A stretch of 64,000 nt of DNA from Allium sativum (GCA_030737875.1 CM060909.1:392593565-392657564); one strand, 5' to 3'. Shown: positions 10,584 through 24,742, counted from the first letter of the stretch. Notes: generated by a model from the letters alone, not told the origin. Translations and numbers: made by a program.

Positions 10584-13015
10584 CCGTATCACTTGACCAT
10601 AGGGCAGAAAATTATATACGGACACCGTTGGTCGTGTTTTCGAAGTAAAATGATTTGGAAGTTGATTTTAACTTATTATTTTATAATTTAATTATATAAA
10701 TATTTTAAAAAAACTTTTATATATTATATTATAGTAAATATTTCTTTTAAATCTATTTTATACTATTTTGAACTTATATATGTTTATAATCTATTTCTAA
10801 TTTATTTTAGAATTTTATAAACTTGTATATATATATATTTCAAAATTATATTTTTCTTTATATATATTTTACAAACTTTAATAATACACTAAAAGTTGAA
10901 TAAGTTAAGGTTTCGCGATTCGAATTCGAGGTTTAAGATATAAAATTTATATAATGATACTTTACTTAACATATGAACGGATATAAGAAATGAATTTGTT
11001 TTCAAATCGAAATAGACTTACGAGAGATGAACTTGAATTGTGAATTTGTTTTGAAATTGAATTTCCAAATCTAAGGAATGAATTTGATTATAAATCAATT
11101 GAATGTGAGTTTGAATTCGGTTTTGAATTCTTATGAGAAATGATCTTAAATTGCGATTAATTTGAATTACAGCTCACATGAAATGAATACGATTTTATAG
11201 TGATTGAATATGAATTGGAATAATTTTTTTTATATAGAATTGGTTTTATAAATTGTTTGGTTTGAATTAAGAATTTGTGAAAGCGAATTTATAAGAATGG
11301 TTTTAAAACCGTATGATTTGAATCTATAAGCGACGACATTGAAATGTACAACTTGAATTGTAAGAGATGGTATGTTTTGTTGATTTGAAATATAAGTTTT
11401 GATTTGAATCAAATACATTTTGAATTAGAGCCGAAAATGTTGAATTTCTTGAGTCGACTTAAATGAACTCTTAATAAGGTGGAATGGAATTATTTGAATA
11501 ATTTGAATGAGTTTCGCCGAGTATAAATCAAACTACATATCTTCGAAGTTAAAACAATTTTGTCTTGATTTTTAACGATATTCTGGATTTTTTTAATATA
11601 TGACTGTAAGTTGATTTTGGAAAGATGATCGTTATATAAATCTGAAACTAAGATATTATCGAAGTTAAATATTATAGTATTAGTTTATACTATATTTCGA
11701 GACCTTTATGATATGATTTTCTAAATCGATTCGATTTAAGTGGATGTGTTTCAAAAGTTAATATATTCGAAGTAAATATTTAATTTTGTTTTTTTATACG
11801 AATATGAGAATTCGTATAAACTATTTTATAAAGTGATTTATAATATAATGACCACGGTGTGAAAAATGTAAACAGTTGGTTGTTAAAGAAACCGGGATCG
11901 GATATTGTCATACTCTCTGCCAATACCGAAAACCACTTTAACAACTGTGTACGCGGTGGAGTTCCAGAATGAAGGGGATAATTTGGCGAACGACTCCATT
12001 TTTTTATTTCATATTAATTACGAGACCCTGACTACCTTGAGTCAGCTTGATGTGGCTAAAACAGGAGCTACGCACGGACCAAGTGAGGTCATACCTCTTA
12101 TCGAGCACACTTCTTCGATATTATTCTATTACTGTTGAGATTCGATTTGGGCCCTTTTGATTATGGGAGTGTGTATCGAGGTGGGTGGTAATAGCTACTA
12201 TGCGTTACCACCAGTCCGGCTCTGCAAACGGTGAATCCACCCTAGCATTCCTTGCGTGCCTTGTCACATGCCTTATACGAGCCCACTACGACTTTGTTTT
12301 GTACTGTTTTATATGGAGTGCCCTCTGATCAACCTCCAGTTTACGGAGGAATTACGATACTGTATATACTATGGGAATATATAAACGGTGTAAGGGTAAT
12401 CATGGTAATCCCGCTTACGCTATTTTGATATTTTTACTTTACTGATAGACACTATTGTACATAGCGTATTATACTATATAGTATTAGTTTGACGGATCCT
12501 TAGAGGATGGTGATCCCAAACATCCTTTAAGTTACTGATGCATTTCATTGAACATTTTATTTGAGTTGATTTACTTCTATGAGAATGTTAATCCTGATCC
12601 GAGTTATTTTGTTTTGCATTATTGCTCGGGTCAGATCGAGTATTACAGCTTTCGTGGTTCACTCTTGAAGTTTGGAGCTTATTTTGGGTTTTCCTCACCT
12701 ATATCTACCTGTTGATTAGTTATTCCAGTCATTCAGTTACTTCTGTCATTCTGTTTCTGACTGTTATCAATTATTTATTGTATTAGACTTCTGCTATATT
12801 ATTGATGTAAACTCTGATGTAAAATTTTATTTTGTAGCTTCATGAACTACTATTGTATTGTATATTTTCCGCTGCGAGATATTATATTACTTTGTGATTT
12901 GTGATTCTGTGATTTGTTCTATTTACCTCGGAAGCTAATAACAATCTGTTGTTTTGGACGTTTCGAGTTGACATGTTTTGTCGATTCGGCACGGTCAAAA
13001 TGGCGGGTCGTTACA

Positions 13016-13020
13016 ACTGT
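13016..13020. repeat. Right TSD of solo LTR (ACTGT)
   Basis: Identical to 8293-8297. Confidence 0.85.
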
Positions 13021-13699
13021 GTTCCAAACAAAATTAATAATTACTACCCATACTTGCAAAACCAAATGCTGAGATACCTCTACCTAATAATTCTTCCTTT
13101 AAACTACATATTATATGTGTTTTTGGCAACATTACCACATTTAAGAATAATATATTTGAGCTTTCGAGATTGATCCTTGGAGTAAATAACGGACGCCAAT
13201 CGAAATTATGAGAAAATAGTATTTCATATGAACAAGCTATCGCGCGTGAATGATGGCCCTACTAGTTGACTTTGCAACCCTTGTTCTCATGAAAGGGAAC
13301 TATTTATGGCTCTAAACCGACATGTCCCCCTGTAACATTCCTCATTTTTAGACGCGAAAATAAGTGTTACAAATTTCACAGTCATCAATAACATTATTCT
13401 ACAATGATTGAATGAGATCGATTAATGGTATCATCAATATCAGAAGAACAAGAATATGAAAATTTTCAAAACTCATTTCCTTAACTAAAATTTCATACTC
13501 AATACATAATTTCAAATGTTGCCCAAGTTTAGATAAAATACAGTTGCTATAAAATACTCCAAAAGCAATGTACGAAAATGTTCCTTGATTGATCAGAGTC
13601 TATTTCTAGACAAATACAACTTCTATCATTATGTAAATACGACCAAATATCTTCGCATCACAATAGATAGATAAATAGACTTCTAAATAGCTAGCTCTG
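13021..13699. other. AT-rich spacer between two LTR insertions
   Basis: No coding domain or bounded repeat recognised. It separates the solo LTR from the LARD-like element. Confidence 0.4.
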
Positions 13700-13705
13700 C
13701 TTCAT
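13700..13705. repeat. Left TSD of LARD-like element (CTTCAT)
   Basis: CTTCAT abuts the left LTR end and is repeated at 24737-24742. Gypsy elements usually make 5-bp TSDs; the sixth base may be chance. Confidence 0.75.
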
Positions 13706-16700
13706 TGTAACATCCTAGATTTTTGACCGTTCAAATCGACAATGATCCTTAATGTCGACATAAACAACTCAAAAATACGGATAGTTATTGGGATTAAAAA
13801 AAATAAGAAAAGGAAGAAAGAAGAAAAAAAATATAGAATCTCGCAGCGAAAGGACAAAATATAATAAATAAATAACAGTTCATGAAGTTGTTAAAACATA
13901 CATTTTATTATAATTTACAACGATTATCAGAGTAAATTAACATACAACATACCAATGCATTTGCAGCGGAATAATAATAATAATACGTCTGTTGAGCTCC
14001 ATCTTCATCTTCATAATCGTATCTTCAAAGCAAGTGAAACTTCGCTAACTGCAACTCGGTCTGACCCGAGCGTATTGCAAAAAGAAACACAACAAACACT
14101 CGGATCAGAACTAAATCATTCTCATATTAGTTAAATCAAATTTCATGTAATAATATGAGTGCAATAACTTAAGAGATGTTACGGGAATTTCCACCTCTTA
14201 AGGATCAGTCAAACTAATACTATATAATATAATACGCTATTATAATAATATCTATGGTTAAATATAACATAATAAAATAATGTAAGCGGGATTACCATTA
14301 TTACCCTTACACTGGTTATACCGTTGCCGTACAGTTTGCATATAACACACCAGTACGTCGGCGGATAGGGATGCGCCGTGATACGACAACGTTAAATCAA
14401 AATCGTAGGGGGCTCGATCAGGATAATATGACAAGGCACACGAGGAATGCCCAGAGTATGAATATACTAGTTGCACGCCCGGACTGGTGGTAACGCATAG
14501 CCGCGACTACCGCCCACCTCGGACAACACTCCCAAATCACGGATGGGCATCAAATCAATCAAACCGAGGGACTATAGTAATAAAGGAAGAAGTGTTGCCG
14601 ATGGAGGTAGCTAACCCCACTTGGTCACGGTATAGCCCTGTTTTAGTCATTTTAACTATGACCCGAAGGTCAAGGATATCCATCATCGTTCTCTTTCTTC
14701 AAATCCAGTAATTGCCTCCAAATCCATCCAACACCATTTCTGTAACTCCACCGCGTACACAGTTGTTAAAGTGGTTTTCGGTACTGGCAGAGAGTATGAC
14801 AATATCCGATCCTGGTCTCTTTAACAACCAAACGTTTACATTTTTCACACCGGTCAGTTCTTTTACATTTCAAAGGGGGTTCGTACTTCATATCGAAAAT
14901 ATCATATTTTCTAAAATCATTTCAATAGTCAAAATATAATGTTTCATAATGAAATCTCCTTTAAAAACCAAACTTAAATCTTGAACAATTCCAACTTTTA
15001 AAATAATTTGAATATTAAAATAGTAAAAATATATGTGAAATAGTTTAGATATAAAATTTGAAATAGTTGAAAAATAAATAGTTTGTAATTAAAATAGAAT
15101 TATCAAATTTAGTAAAATCTATAGTTAAAATATTAGAATAATTTATAAAATAAATAGTTAATTATAAAATGATTTATTTAAAATAGTTTATAAAATAAAA
15201 TAGTAATAAAGTAAAATAGTTTATATAGAAAATATAATTATTATTAAAATAGTTTATAAAGAATGGTTTTGAAATACTATAGTTGGAATTAGAATCGTTC
15301 TCTAACATTTTCAATTAAACTTGAAGTCATATTTCAATCTTCAATTCAATCAACTCAAATTTTTATAATTCCATCGATTAAACTTCCAATTTACATTCAT
15401 TTCACTTTGACCAAATTAATTCAAATAGTTACGTTCCAAATCAGATTCTCATTTTCAATGATTTCAATTTATAACAAATATCGAGTTCACAGTTCATATA
15501 TAATTCAAATCAATGTTGATTCATAATAAATTTCAAAGGTGGGTAAAACCATTCAATTTCAATAAATTCGATTCACATTAAATTTCATTTTTTATAGCTT
15601 CAGTTACAACACTAAATTATTTTTCTTTTGTTTATATTTCAAAACTCAAAGTTCAAGTTCAAGTTTAAAAGAAATCAATTTATAAAACATCATCCTTATC
15701 GTCTTTAAACAACATTTCTAAATTCATGGTTAAAACATTTTTTTATTTAACCAACCGGTGTTCGTATAAAATTTTCTATCCTATGGCCAAGTGATACTTA
15801 AATTTTAATTTTAGTATTTTGGGAAAGGATATATATCATTTCAATCCAAATCAGGGTCATAGGTATTTATCATTTCAACCTACGTTCTTAATTCATTTTA
15901 ATGATTAATCCCGGGTTTATTCGATGCCCGTAACATCTGGGGTAATGATTGGGATTAATTAGCACAAACAAATGGTCGTATATGAATAAATGTGAATAAC
16001 AGGTAAATTTACACAATTAACATATGTCAAACATATCACATTCAAGTCATTCATCACATCAATACATACAAACAGTCCAATATCATAGAAATTTTCAAAT
16101 TTTCAGATATCAGGTTTAGACAGTAATTTAATGTCGATTTTTTTTAAATTAAACTTAACTGTAAAATTAAATTTAACAATCACATTAAACTACACTATCG
16201 ATGCAAATCAATATAAATATGCCATTTAAACTGTCAAACATCAATGCATACAATCATATCATTACATGATATGAATTTAACTAATATTAGAATGCTTTAG
16301 TTAATCATGAGTGGGTTAAATCACTCACCTTTGGTTCTAAACGTGACTGAAATCCAATTTTTAGCCCAAAATCAGCAGTCTCATAATCAATCTACGACAA
16401 CTCCATGTTGTCCGGAATTTCGATACAAATCCAACGGATCCAACTGCGCATAAAAGTGATTTCGTATGAAGAAGTTACACACGTTAACGCATTAGAAATC
16501 AAATTATATAAAATAATTATAGAAAACCCTCACCCAAAATCTCTCTGCCATGTCATGTCCACCTAAATCCTCTCTCTCCACCGTGTTTTTCACAAATAGC
16601 AGAAGCACGAACCCAAACCATCGTTCAATCCCTTAAATCACGCACCACTAGTGAGGCATCCTTCTTGTTGTAGCTAACTATCTCATGTATACTATTTATC

Positions 16701-18094
16701 TACAGCTAACTATCCCACTTCACAATCTACACGCTATCTTCCCATTGCTCCCTACGGGCCTACAACACTTGCTCACTTCATTTTGTGAAACCCGATCATT
16801 ACAGTGCCCAGACAAGAAGACCTGATTCATCCAAATGTGAGAGGTATAACACTGCTAGTCGTTACATGGCTTTGCTGTAGAATTTAGGGAGGTAGGTGTC
16901 TACAGCAAGGACATGCAGACCAGTGGATGTGTTTTGATCTGACCTAGCATGGAAAAGTGAGGAGTGAGGCAGATCGTCTTTTTTTCAAAGGCCATTTTTT
17001 TATTAAAAGCAGTTTCAAAAAGCAGCGAAGAAGATGGGCAGAGATCCAAAAGTGGAAGAAGAAAAAGGGAATATAACGTGGAAAGTAAAATTTTAAACAA
17101 AGAGACGCAGTCAGTGTTAATCCCAAAATTCACATGAAAGGAATCAATACTCGCTCCAATTAAATACCTAATTTATACCTATTTAAGTTCAAATTTTTAT
17201 CTACCATATTATGTAAAATATCTATGCACCAATGAATTAAATATTAAATATATAATTTAAGAGCTGTCATAACTCTCCGTTTTAAATATAATTCCATGTT
17301 TGTTATCGACAACAACAGAATTAGATTCACATTGGTTTTACGTTTTTATTTATAATTTCCATCCCATGCAAACATACCATTTATTACTTATTAATTCACC
17401 ACTTTACTTGTAGCATTCATTTTATTTTTACCTTACTATTATAACTACCACTTTTAATTTATAATAAATGCGATACTTAATTGTATGGATTCTAGTTGGT
17501 TACCATATCAATACCAAATAGTTAATGTTCGATTTGTTCGTACTTTCCAATTTTTATAGCAACATAATTTCCAAATATATATATTACAACACAATGTAAA
17601 ATACACAATAATCCATATATATATATATATATATATCCTATGCATTGATTATTTTGTTTCCCATTTAATTATAGGTTATTGTAAATTTTTACAACATTTG
17701 TTAATAACAAAAGGCCAGTTACTGTCTAACTAATTAGTAAATTTCACCGTTAATTAAACTTTGAAGTTTCCACACCTTAAATTATTATTAATAACCTAAT
17801 ACAAATTGTAGTCACTGAAATTTATTAAATTCATTCCTTGTAATGTTCATCTCTCTTTTATTAAACTTTTACGTAAATTAAATTACCGTTCCAAATAAAT
17901 AAACCATACTTCACATTTTATTAAACTACAAATCTATTGTCATTACAGTTGTTGCAAATTATTATTAACTATCAAGATCAAACCATATTAGTTAATTTTA
18001 ACCACAAAATCACCAAATAATTTATTTTAACCAAACTTTCCCATAAAATAATATTTTAAAAAAAAATTGGACAGTTAAAATATGGGTTGTTACA
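13706..18094 (-). repeat. 3' LTR of the LARD-like element
   Basis: On the minus strand it runs from TGTAACAACCC at 18094 to GGATGTTACA at 13706. It contains an AAAGGTGAGT word at 16323-16332 (minus) and AT microsatellites near 17615-17636. Confidence 0.9.
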
Positions 18095-18106
18095 CTCTCC
18101 CCTACT
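18095..18106 (-). other. Polypurine tract of the LARD-like element
   Basis: Minus strand AGTAGGGGAGAG directly abuts the 3' LTR start TGTAACAACCC. It is preceded by CCTTTTCGGGGACGAAAAG, a word typical of the gypsy 3' end. Confidence 0.85.
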
Positions 18107-18565
18107 CAAAACTTTTCGTCCCCGAAAAGGGATGTAGTAAGAAAGTTATCAATTCATATATATTTAGCCATATAATTTTCGGCTTGGCTTAAAACATTAA
18201 TCTATACCAAATAGTTTTATACACATTGAAAACTTAAATTCTATAAAATTTTCCAAGTCTTAAATTCACGGAAATTTCGGCAGAGTCTCCTTTGTACAAC
18301 TAGGTCCAAAAAACAATAATATATTCATAATCATAAATATACATCTCATCTCAGTGATGAGGCATCCCAATTGGGGAAAAAAATATAACTTTGAAGATGC
18401 GCTATGTAACTCGATATACGTACCTTTTATTTGCGTTATTAGAGATTTGGCTTATTTAGAGCGAGTAAAAAAAATAACATTTTATGCGCAAGCAGCTCCA
18501 AAAGCAAGCGATTCCCTTTCATACCTACTAAAACACTAATGAAGCATACATATAAAAGTGATAAA

Positions 18566-18588
18566 TGTGTGTGTGTGTGTGTGTGTGT
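18566..18588. repeat. (TG)n microsatellite
   Basis: Eleven or so TG dinucleotides in the interior of the LARD-like element. Confidence 0.9.
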
Positions 18589-19870
18589 ATGTTTACAATA
18601 AACATTCATGAAATAGCCAAGGTAACCAAAAGAACAATTAAAATATCCAAACAATTACATTTGTCCAAACAAGCACCATAACCAAATTTAAATGTCAATA
18701 TTTTATTTGTATGACTTCATTTGTTCATTCCATTCTTAAACAATACATATTTCATTTGTTATATTGCATTCCTATTTGTTCCAAATGTCAATGTTTTGGT
18801 TTATTATTTATTACTTTCTATCATTATTCAATTTGTTTACATTCACTCGTTGACATTCATTTTATCAATAATTATATAGATTTACATTCAATTCATTTTA
18901 CTTTTGAGTTGATTCACTTTACTTGTATTACATATAGGATTATTCATTTCTAATTATTTTTTTTAAAATTAAATCAATTGATTCATTATTCTTCTTCTTT
19001 TATTAAATCTCATTTACCTTTTGATTTCTTTGCATCCATTTAAACCACATCCATTATATTCAACATTAATTCTTATTAGCGCAGTCCATTAACTTCATCA
19101 CTTAAGCCTAAGTTGATTATAGTTCAAATTCATACAAAATTTTAATTAGTTACCATCAATTCCATTTTACATTTCTTAAGTTAATCTATTTTTCATCATT
19201 TCTCCTATTTATTACACAAGTTTCAGTGGTTACCGTTCGTTTCAATTTATTATCCAATTCTTAAGAATTTTATTATAATTATACTCTCTTAATATTCAGA
19301 AGTTTCAATTCATTACTTATTCAAGATTTCAAGAATTAAATTTCGGGTTCTTTTTTTCTCAATTTTTTTTAATATATCGTTTACATAAAACCATACTATA
19401 AAAGGGATTTAAATAAAGTTCAATTTCATAAAACAAAATACAAAATATTAAATGTCTCCCTACTTAGACTCTTGAAAATAAACATCGATGATGCGTGCAC
19501 TCATCACCGAAATCATTCTCAAAGAAAAGAGGGTATACACTTATTATTTTTTCCAATAATTCATTTAAAAACAATTTCTATATGAAACACTTTTAAAATA
19601 TAAATATATCCTTTCAAACCATTTGCAAATCAATATTACAAAATCACCCATAATCAAATTCTCAAATTCACATTTTACTTCTTATTTCATTACTGATTTT
19701 GTTTTCAATATTCCAATATTTATTTCTTAAATCATTCAATAACCAATAGTTTTAAATTATTGATTAATCGAGTAATAATTGGTGAAAATTTTAATATTAT
19801 CATTAACAAAATCAAAATTCACATATTTCAAATAATTCTATATATAAATAAAAGAGGATTTTCTTTTAAA

Positions 19871-20058
19871 GGACAAACTTTGGAAAAAAATTGGTGAGAA
19901 GTATGAGAAGTTTCAAAATTAGGGAGAAGGACACATTTACATTAAAGGTGGAATTCAGGGGGCCCACTAACCTTTTTCCATTTACACTATCATTTGGCCT
20001 TCTCCCTAATTTTGAAACTTCTCATACTTTTCACCAAAAAAATTCCAAAGTTTGTCTT
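19871..20058. mobile_element. Foldback MITE inside the LARD interior
   Basis: Two arms of about 60 bp are inverted copies of each other: GGACAAACTTTGGAAAAAAA onward at 19871-19931 and its near-complement ending AAAGTTTGTC at 19998-20058, with a loop of about 66 bp. The core GAAGTATGAGAAGTTTC is almost perfectly inverted. The arms may extend outward weakly. No TSD was recognised, so the superfamily is open. Confidence 0.75.
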
Positions 20059-20327
20059 TCTCCCTATTTTCCACTAAATAAAATATAATTCAAAACAATA
20101 TTATGTCAACGAATCCTATTCAAGTGTTTAGAAATCCCTATTGATGCCTTGGCGTCCCAAGTACCGACCAGAATTCATAAATACTCAATAGAATAAATTA
20201 ACACAATTCAAAACACTTTTATTTCTAATTACAAGTATGCTCTCTCATATACACTCCAACTCATTCTAGGGCATTTTATCCCTATCTCTAATGAGTTAAT
20301 CCCAAATAGAGCCAAGGTTTCGCTAAA

Positions 20328-20344
20328 CCAAAGCTCTGATACCA
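20328..20344 (-). other. Primer-binding site (tRNA-iMet type)
   Basis: Minus strand TGGTATCAGAGCTTTGG lies two bases beyond the 5' LTR. Plant initiator tRNA-Met 3' ends pair with TGGTATCAGAGC. Confidence 0.9.
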
Positions 20345-20346
20345 AA

Positions 20347-23300
20347 AGTAATATCCTAGATTTTTGACCGTTCAAATCGACAATGATCCTTAATGTCGAC
20401 ATAAACAGCTCAAAAATACGGATAGTTATTGGGATTAAAAAAAATAAGAAAAATAAGAAAGAAGAAAAAAAATATAGAATCTCGCAGCGAAAGGACAAAA
20501 TATAATAAATAAATAACAGTGAAGTTGTTAAAACATACATTTTATTATAATTTACAACGATTATCAGAGTAAATTAACATACAACATACAAATGCATTTG
20601 CAGCGGAATAATAATAATAATACGTCTGTTGAGCTCCATCTTCATCTTCATAACCGTATCTTCAAAGCAAGTGAAACTTCGCTAACTGCAACTCGGTCTG
20701 ACCCGAGCGTATTGCAAAAAGAAACACAACAAATACTCGGATCAGAACTAAATCATTCTCATATTAGTTAAATCAAATTTCATATGAGTGCAATAACTTA
20801 AGAGATGTTACGGGAATTTCCACCTCTTAAGGATCAGTCAAACTAATACTATATAATATAATACGCTATTATAATAATGTCTATTGTTAAATATAACATA
20901 ATAAAATAATGTAAGCGGGATTACCATTATTACCCTTACACTGTTTATACCGTTGCCGTACAGTTTGCATATAACACACCAGTACGTCGGCGGATAGGGA
21001 TGCGCCGTGATACGACAACGTTAAATCAAAATCGTAGGGGGCTCGATCAGGATAATATGACAAGGCACACGAGGAATGCCCAGAGTATGAATATACTAGT
21101 TGCACGCCCGGACTGGTGGTAACGCATAGCCGCGACTACCGCCCACCTCGGACAACACTCCCAAATCACGGATGCGCATCAAATCAATCAAACCGAGGGA
21201 CTATAGTAATAAAAGAAGAAGTGTTGCCGATGGAGGTAGCTAACCCCACTTGGTCATGGTATAGCCCTGTTTTAGTCATTTTAATTATGACCCGAAGGTC
21301 AAGGATAACCATCATCGTTCTCTTTCTTCAAATCCAGTAATCGCCTCCAAATCCATCCAACACCATTTCTGGAACTCCACCACGTACACAGTTGTTAAAG
21401 TGGTTTTCGGTATTGGCAGAGAGTATAACAATATCCGATCCCGGTCTCTTTAACAACCAAACGTTTACATTTTTCACACCGGTCAGTTCTTTTACATTTC
21501 AAAGGGGGTTCGTACTTCATATCGAAAATATCATATTTTCTAAAATCATTTCAATAGTCAAAATATAATGTTTCACAATGAAATCTCCTTTAAATACCAA
21601 ACTTAAATCTTGAACAATTCCAACTTTTAAAATAATTTGAATATTAAAATAGTAAAAATATATGTGAAATAGTTTAGATATAAAATTTGAAATAGTTGAA
21701 AAACAAATAGTTTGTAATTAAAATAGAATTATCAAATTTAGTAAAATCTATAGTTAAAATATTAGAATAATTTATAAAATAAATAGTTAATTATAAAATG
21801 ATTTATTTAAAATAATTTATAAAATAAAACAGTAATAAAGTAAAATAGTTTATATAGAAAATATAATTATTATTAAAATAGTTTATTAAGAATGGTTTTG
21901 AAATACTATAGTTGGAATTAGAATCGTTCTCTAACATTTTCAATTAAACTTGAAGTCATACTTCAATCTTCAATTCAATCAACTCAAATTTTTATAATTA
22001 CATCGATTAAACTTCCAATTTACATTCATTTCACTTTGACCAAATTAATTCAAATAGTTACGTTCCAAATCAGATTCTCATTTTCAATGATTCCAATTTA
22101 TAACAAATATCGAGTTCACAGTTCATATATAATTCAAATCAATGTTGATTCATAATAAATTTCAAAGGTGGGTAAAACCATTCAATTTCAATAAATTCGA
22201 TTCACATTAAATTTCATTTTTTATAGCTTCAGTTACAACACTAAATTATTTTTCTTTTGTTTATATTTCAAAACTCAAAGTTCAAGTTCAAGTTCAAAAG
22301 AAATCAATTTATAAAACATCATCCTTATCATCTTTAAACAACATTTCTAAATTCATGGTTAAAACAAATTTTTATTTAACCAACCGGTGTTCGTATAAAA
22401 TTTTCTATCCTATGGCCAAATGATACTTAAATTTTAATTTTAGTAATTTGGGAAAGGATATATATATCATTTCAATCCAAATCAGGGTCATAGGTATTTA
22501 TCATTTCAACCTACGTTCTTAATTCATTTTAATGATTAATCCCGGGTTTATTCGATGCCCGTAACATCTGGTGTAATGATTGGGATTAATTAGCACAAAC
22601 AAATGGTCGTATATGAATAAATGTGAATAACAGGTAAATTTACACAATTAACATATGTCAAACATATCACATTCAAGTCATTCATCACATCAATACATAC
22701 AAACAGTCCAATATCATTGAAATTTTCAAATTTTCAGATATCAGGTTTAGACAGTAATTTAATGTCGAATTCTTTTTTTTTATAATTAAACTTAACTGTA
22801 AAATTAAATTTAACAATCACATTAAACTACACTATCGATGAAAATCAATATAAATATGCCATTTAAACTGTCAAACATCAATGCATACAATCATATCATG
22901 ACATGATATTAATTTAACTAATATTAGAATGCTTTAGTTAATCGTGAGTGGGTTAAATCACTCACCTTTGGTTCTAAACGTGACTGAAATCCAATTTTTA
23001 GCCCAAAATCAACAGTCTCATAATCAATCTACGACAACTCCATGTTGTCCGGAATTTCGATACAAATCCAACGGATCCAACTGTGCGTAAAAGTGATTTC
23101 GTATGAAGAAGTTACACACGTTAACGCATTAGAAATCAAATTATATAAAATAATTATAGAAAACCCTCACCCAAAATCTCTCTGCCACGTCATCTCCACC
23201 TAAATCCTCTCTCTCCACCGTGTTTTTCACAAATAGCAGAAGCACGAACCCAAACCATCGTTCAATCCCTTAAATCACGCACCACTAGTGAAGCATCCTT

Positions 23301-24736
23301 CTTGTTGTAGCTAACTATCTCATGTATACTATTTATCAACAGCTAACTATCCCACTTCACAATCTACACGCTATCTTCTCATTGCTCCCTACGGGCCTAC
23401 AACACTTGCTCACTTCATTTTGTGAACCCCGATCATTACAGTGCCCAGACAAGAAGACCTGATTCATCCAAATGTGAGAGGTATAACGCTGCTAGTCGTT
23501 ACATGGCTTTGCTGTAGAATTTAGGGAGGTAGCTGTCTACAGCAAGGACATGCAGACCAGTGGATGTGTTTTGATCTGACCTAGCATGGAAAAGTGAGGA
23601 GTGAGGCAGATCGTCTTTTTTTCAAAGGCCATTTTTTTTTATTAAAAGCAATTTCAAAAAGCAGCGAAGAAGATGGGCAGAGATCCAAAAGTGGAAGAAG
23701 AAAAAGGGAATATAACGTGGAAAGTTAAATTTTAAACAAAGAGACGCAGTCAGTGTTAATCCCAAAATTCACGTGAAAGGAATCGATACCCGCTCCAATT
23801 AAATACCTAATTTATACCTATTTAAGTTCAAATGTTTATCTACCATATTATGTAAAATATCTATGCACCAATGAATTAAATATTAAATATATAATTTAAG
23901 AGCTGTCATAACTCTCCGTTTTAAATATAATTCCATGTTTGTTATCGACAACAACAGAATTAGATTCACATTGGTTTTACGTTTTTATTTATAATTTCCA
24001 TCCCATGCAAACATACCATTTATTACTTATTAATTCACCACTTTACTTGTAGCATTCATTTTATTTTTACCTTACTATTATAACTACCACTTTTAATTTA
24101 TAATAAATGCGATACTTAATTGTATGGATTCTAGTTGGTTACCATATCAATATCAAATAGTTAATGTTTGATTTGTTCGTACTTTCCAATTTTTATAACA
24201 ACATAATTTCCAAATATATATATTACAACACAATGTAAAATACACAATAATCCATATATATATATATGTATATATATATATCATATGCATTGGTTATTTT
24301 GTTTCCCATTTAATTATAGGTTATTGTAAATTTTTACAACATTTGTTAATAACAAAAGGCCAGTTACTGTCTAACTAATTAGTAAATTTCACCGTTAATT
24401 AAACTTTGAAGTTTCCACACCTTAAATTATTATTAATAACCTAATACAAATTGTAGTCACTGAAATTTATTAAATTCATTCCTTGTAATGTTCATCTCTC
24501 TTTTATTAAACTTTTACGTAAATTAAATTACCGTTCCAAATAAATAAACCATACTTCACATTTTATTAAACTACAAATCTATTGTCATTACAGTTGTTGC
24601 AGATTATTATCAACTATCAAGATCAAACCATATTAGTTAATTTTAACCACAAAATCACCAAATAATTTATTTTAACCAAATTTTCCCATCAAATAATATT
24701 AAAAAAAAATGGACAGTTAAAATATGGGTTATTACA
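20347..24736 (-). repeat. 5' LTR of the LARD-like element
   Basis: On the minus strand it runs from TGTAATAACCC at 24736 to GGATATTACT at 20347; the last base departs from the usual A. The donor-like AAAGGTGAGT word sits at 22960-22969. It is almost collinear with the 3' LTR, apart from small indels. Confidence 0.9.
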
Positions 24737-24742
24737 CTTCAT
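24737..24742. repeat. Right TSD of LARD-like element (CTTCAT)
   Basis: Identical to 13700-13705 and directly adjacent to the LTR end. Confidence 0.75.

Larger units (their letters stand above)
8298..13015 (+). mobile_element. Solo LTR of a giant-LTR gypsy-type family (4.7 kb)
   Basis: The copy begins TGTAACAACCC and ends GGGTCGTTACA, so its ends are inverted TG...CA, and a perfect 5-bp TSD (ACTGT) flanks it. It has no internal domain or second LTR. Reversed, blocks match the LTRs of the element at 13706-24736. The clearest block is 11830-11970, with ACCGGGATCGGATATTG and CCAATACCGAAAACCACTTT. Another is 12240-12430, with GTGTAAGGGTAATCATGG. It is therefore a diverged relative of that family, left by LTR-LTR recombination. 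Short open frames inside are not conserved between copies. Confidence 0.85.
18107..20327 (-). other. Non-coding interior of the LARD-like element
   Basis: About 2.2 kb of AT-rich sequence between primer-binding site and polypurine tract. It has no gag or pol similarity and no frame above about 100 codons. It holds a TG microsatellite at 18566 and a foldback element at 19871. Confidence 0.75.
13706..24736 (-). mobile_element. Complete LARD-type non-autonomous LTR retrotransposon
   Basis: Two near-identical LTRs of about 4.39 kb (13706-18094 and 20347-24736) flank a 2.25-kb interior with no protein domain. The interior starts (minus strand) two bases after the 5' LTR with TGGTATCAGAGCTTTGG, an initiator-Met primer-binding site. 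It ends with AGTAGGGGAGAG, a polypurine tract. CTTCAT flanks both sides. Large LTRs with a short non-coding interior fit the LARD class. The TTCGGGGACGAA word before the polypurine tract is close to TTCGGGGATGAA in the chromovirus at 38.1 kb, pointing to a Tekay-like helper. By eye, LTR positions 14.49-14.82 and 21.12-21.45 kb differ at about 11 of 330 sites, mostly transitions, so insertion was fairly recent but not fresh. Confidence 0.9.

Noticed and set aside
14258..14476. A 72-codon open frame on the minus strand, repeated almost identically at 20887-21105, as a conserved small protein.
   Set aside because: Both copies sit in LTRs of the same element, so their identity is expected. In the related solo LTR (near 12250) the matching DNA has a one-base length change that breaks the frame.
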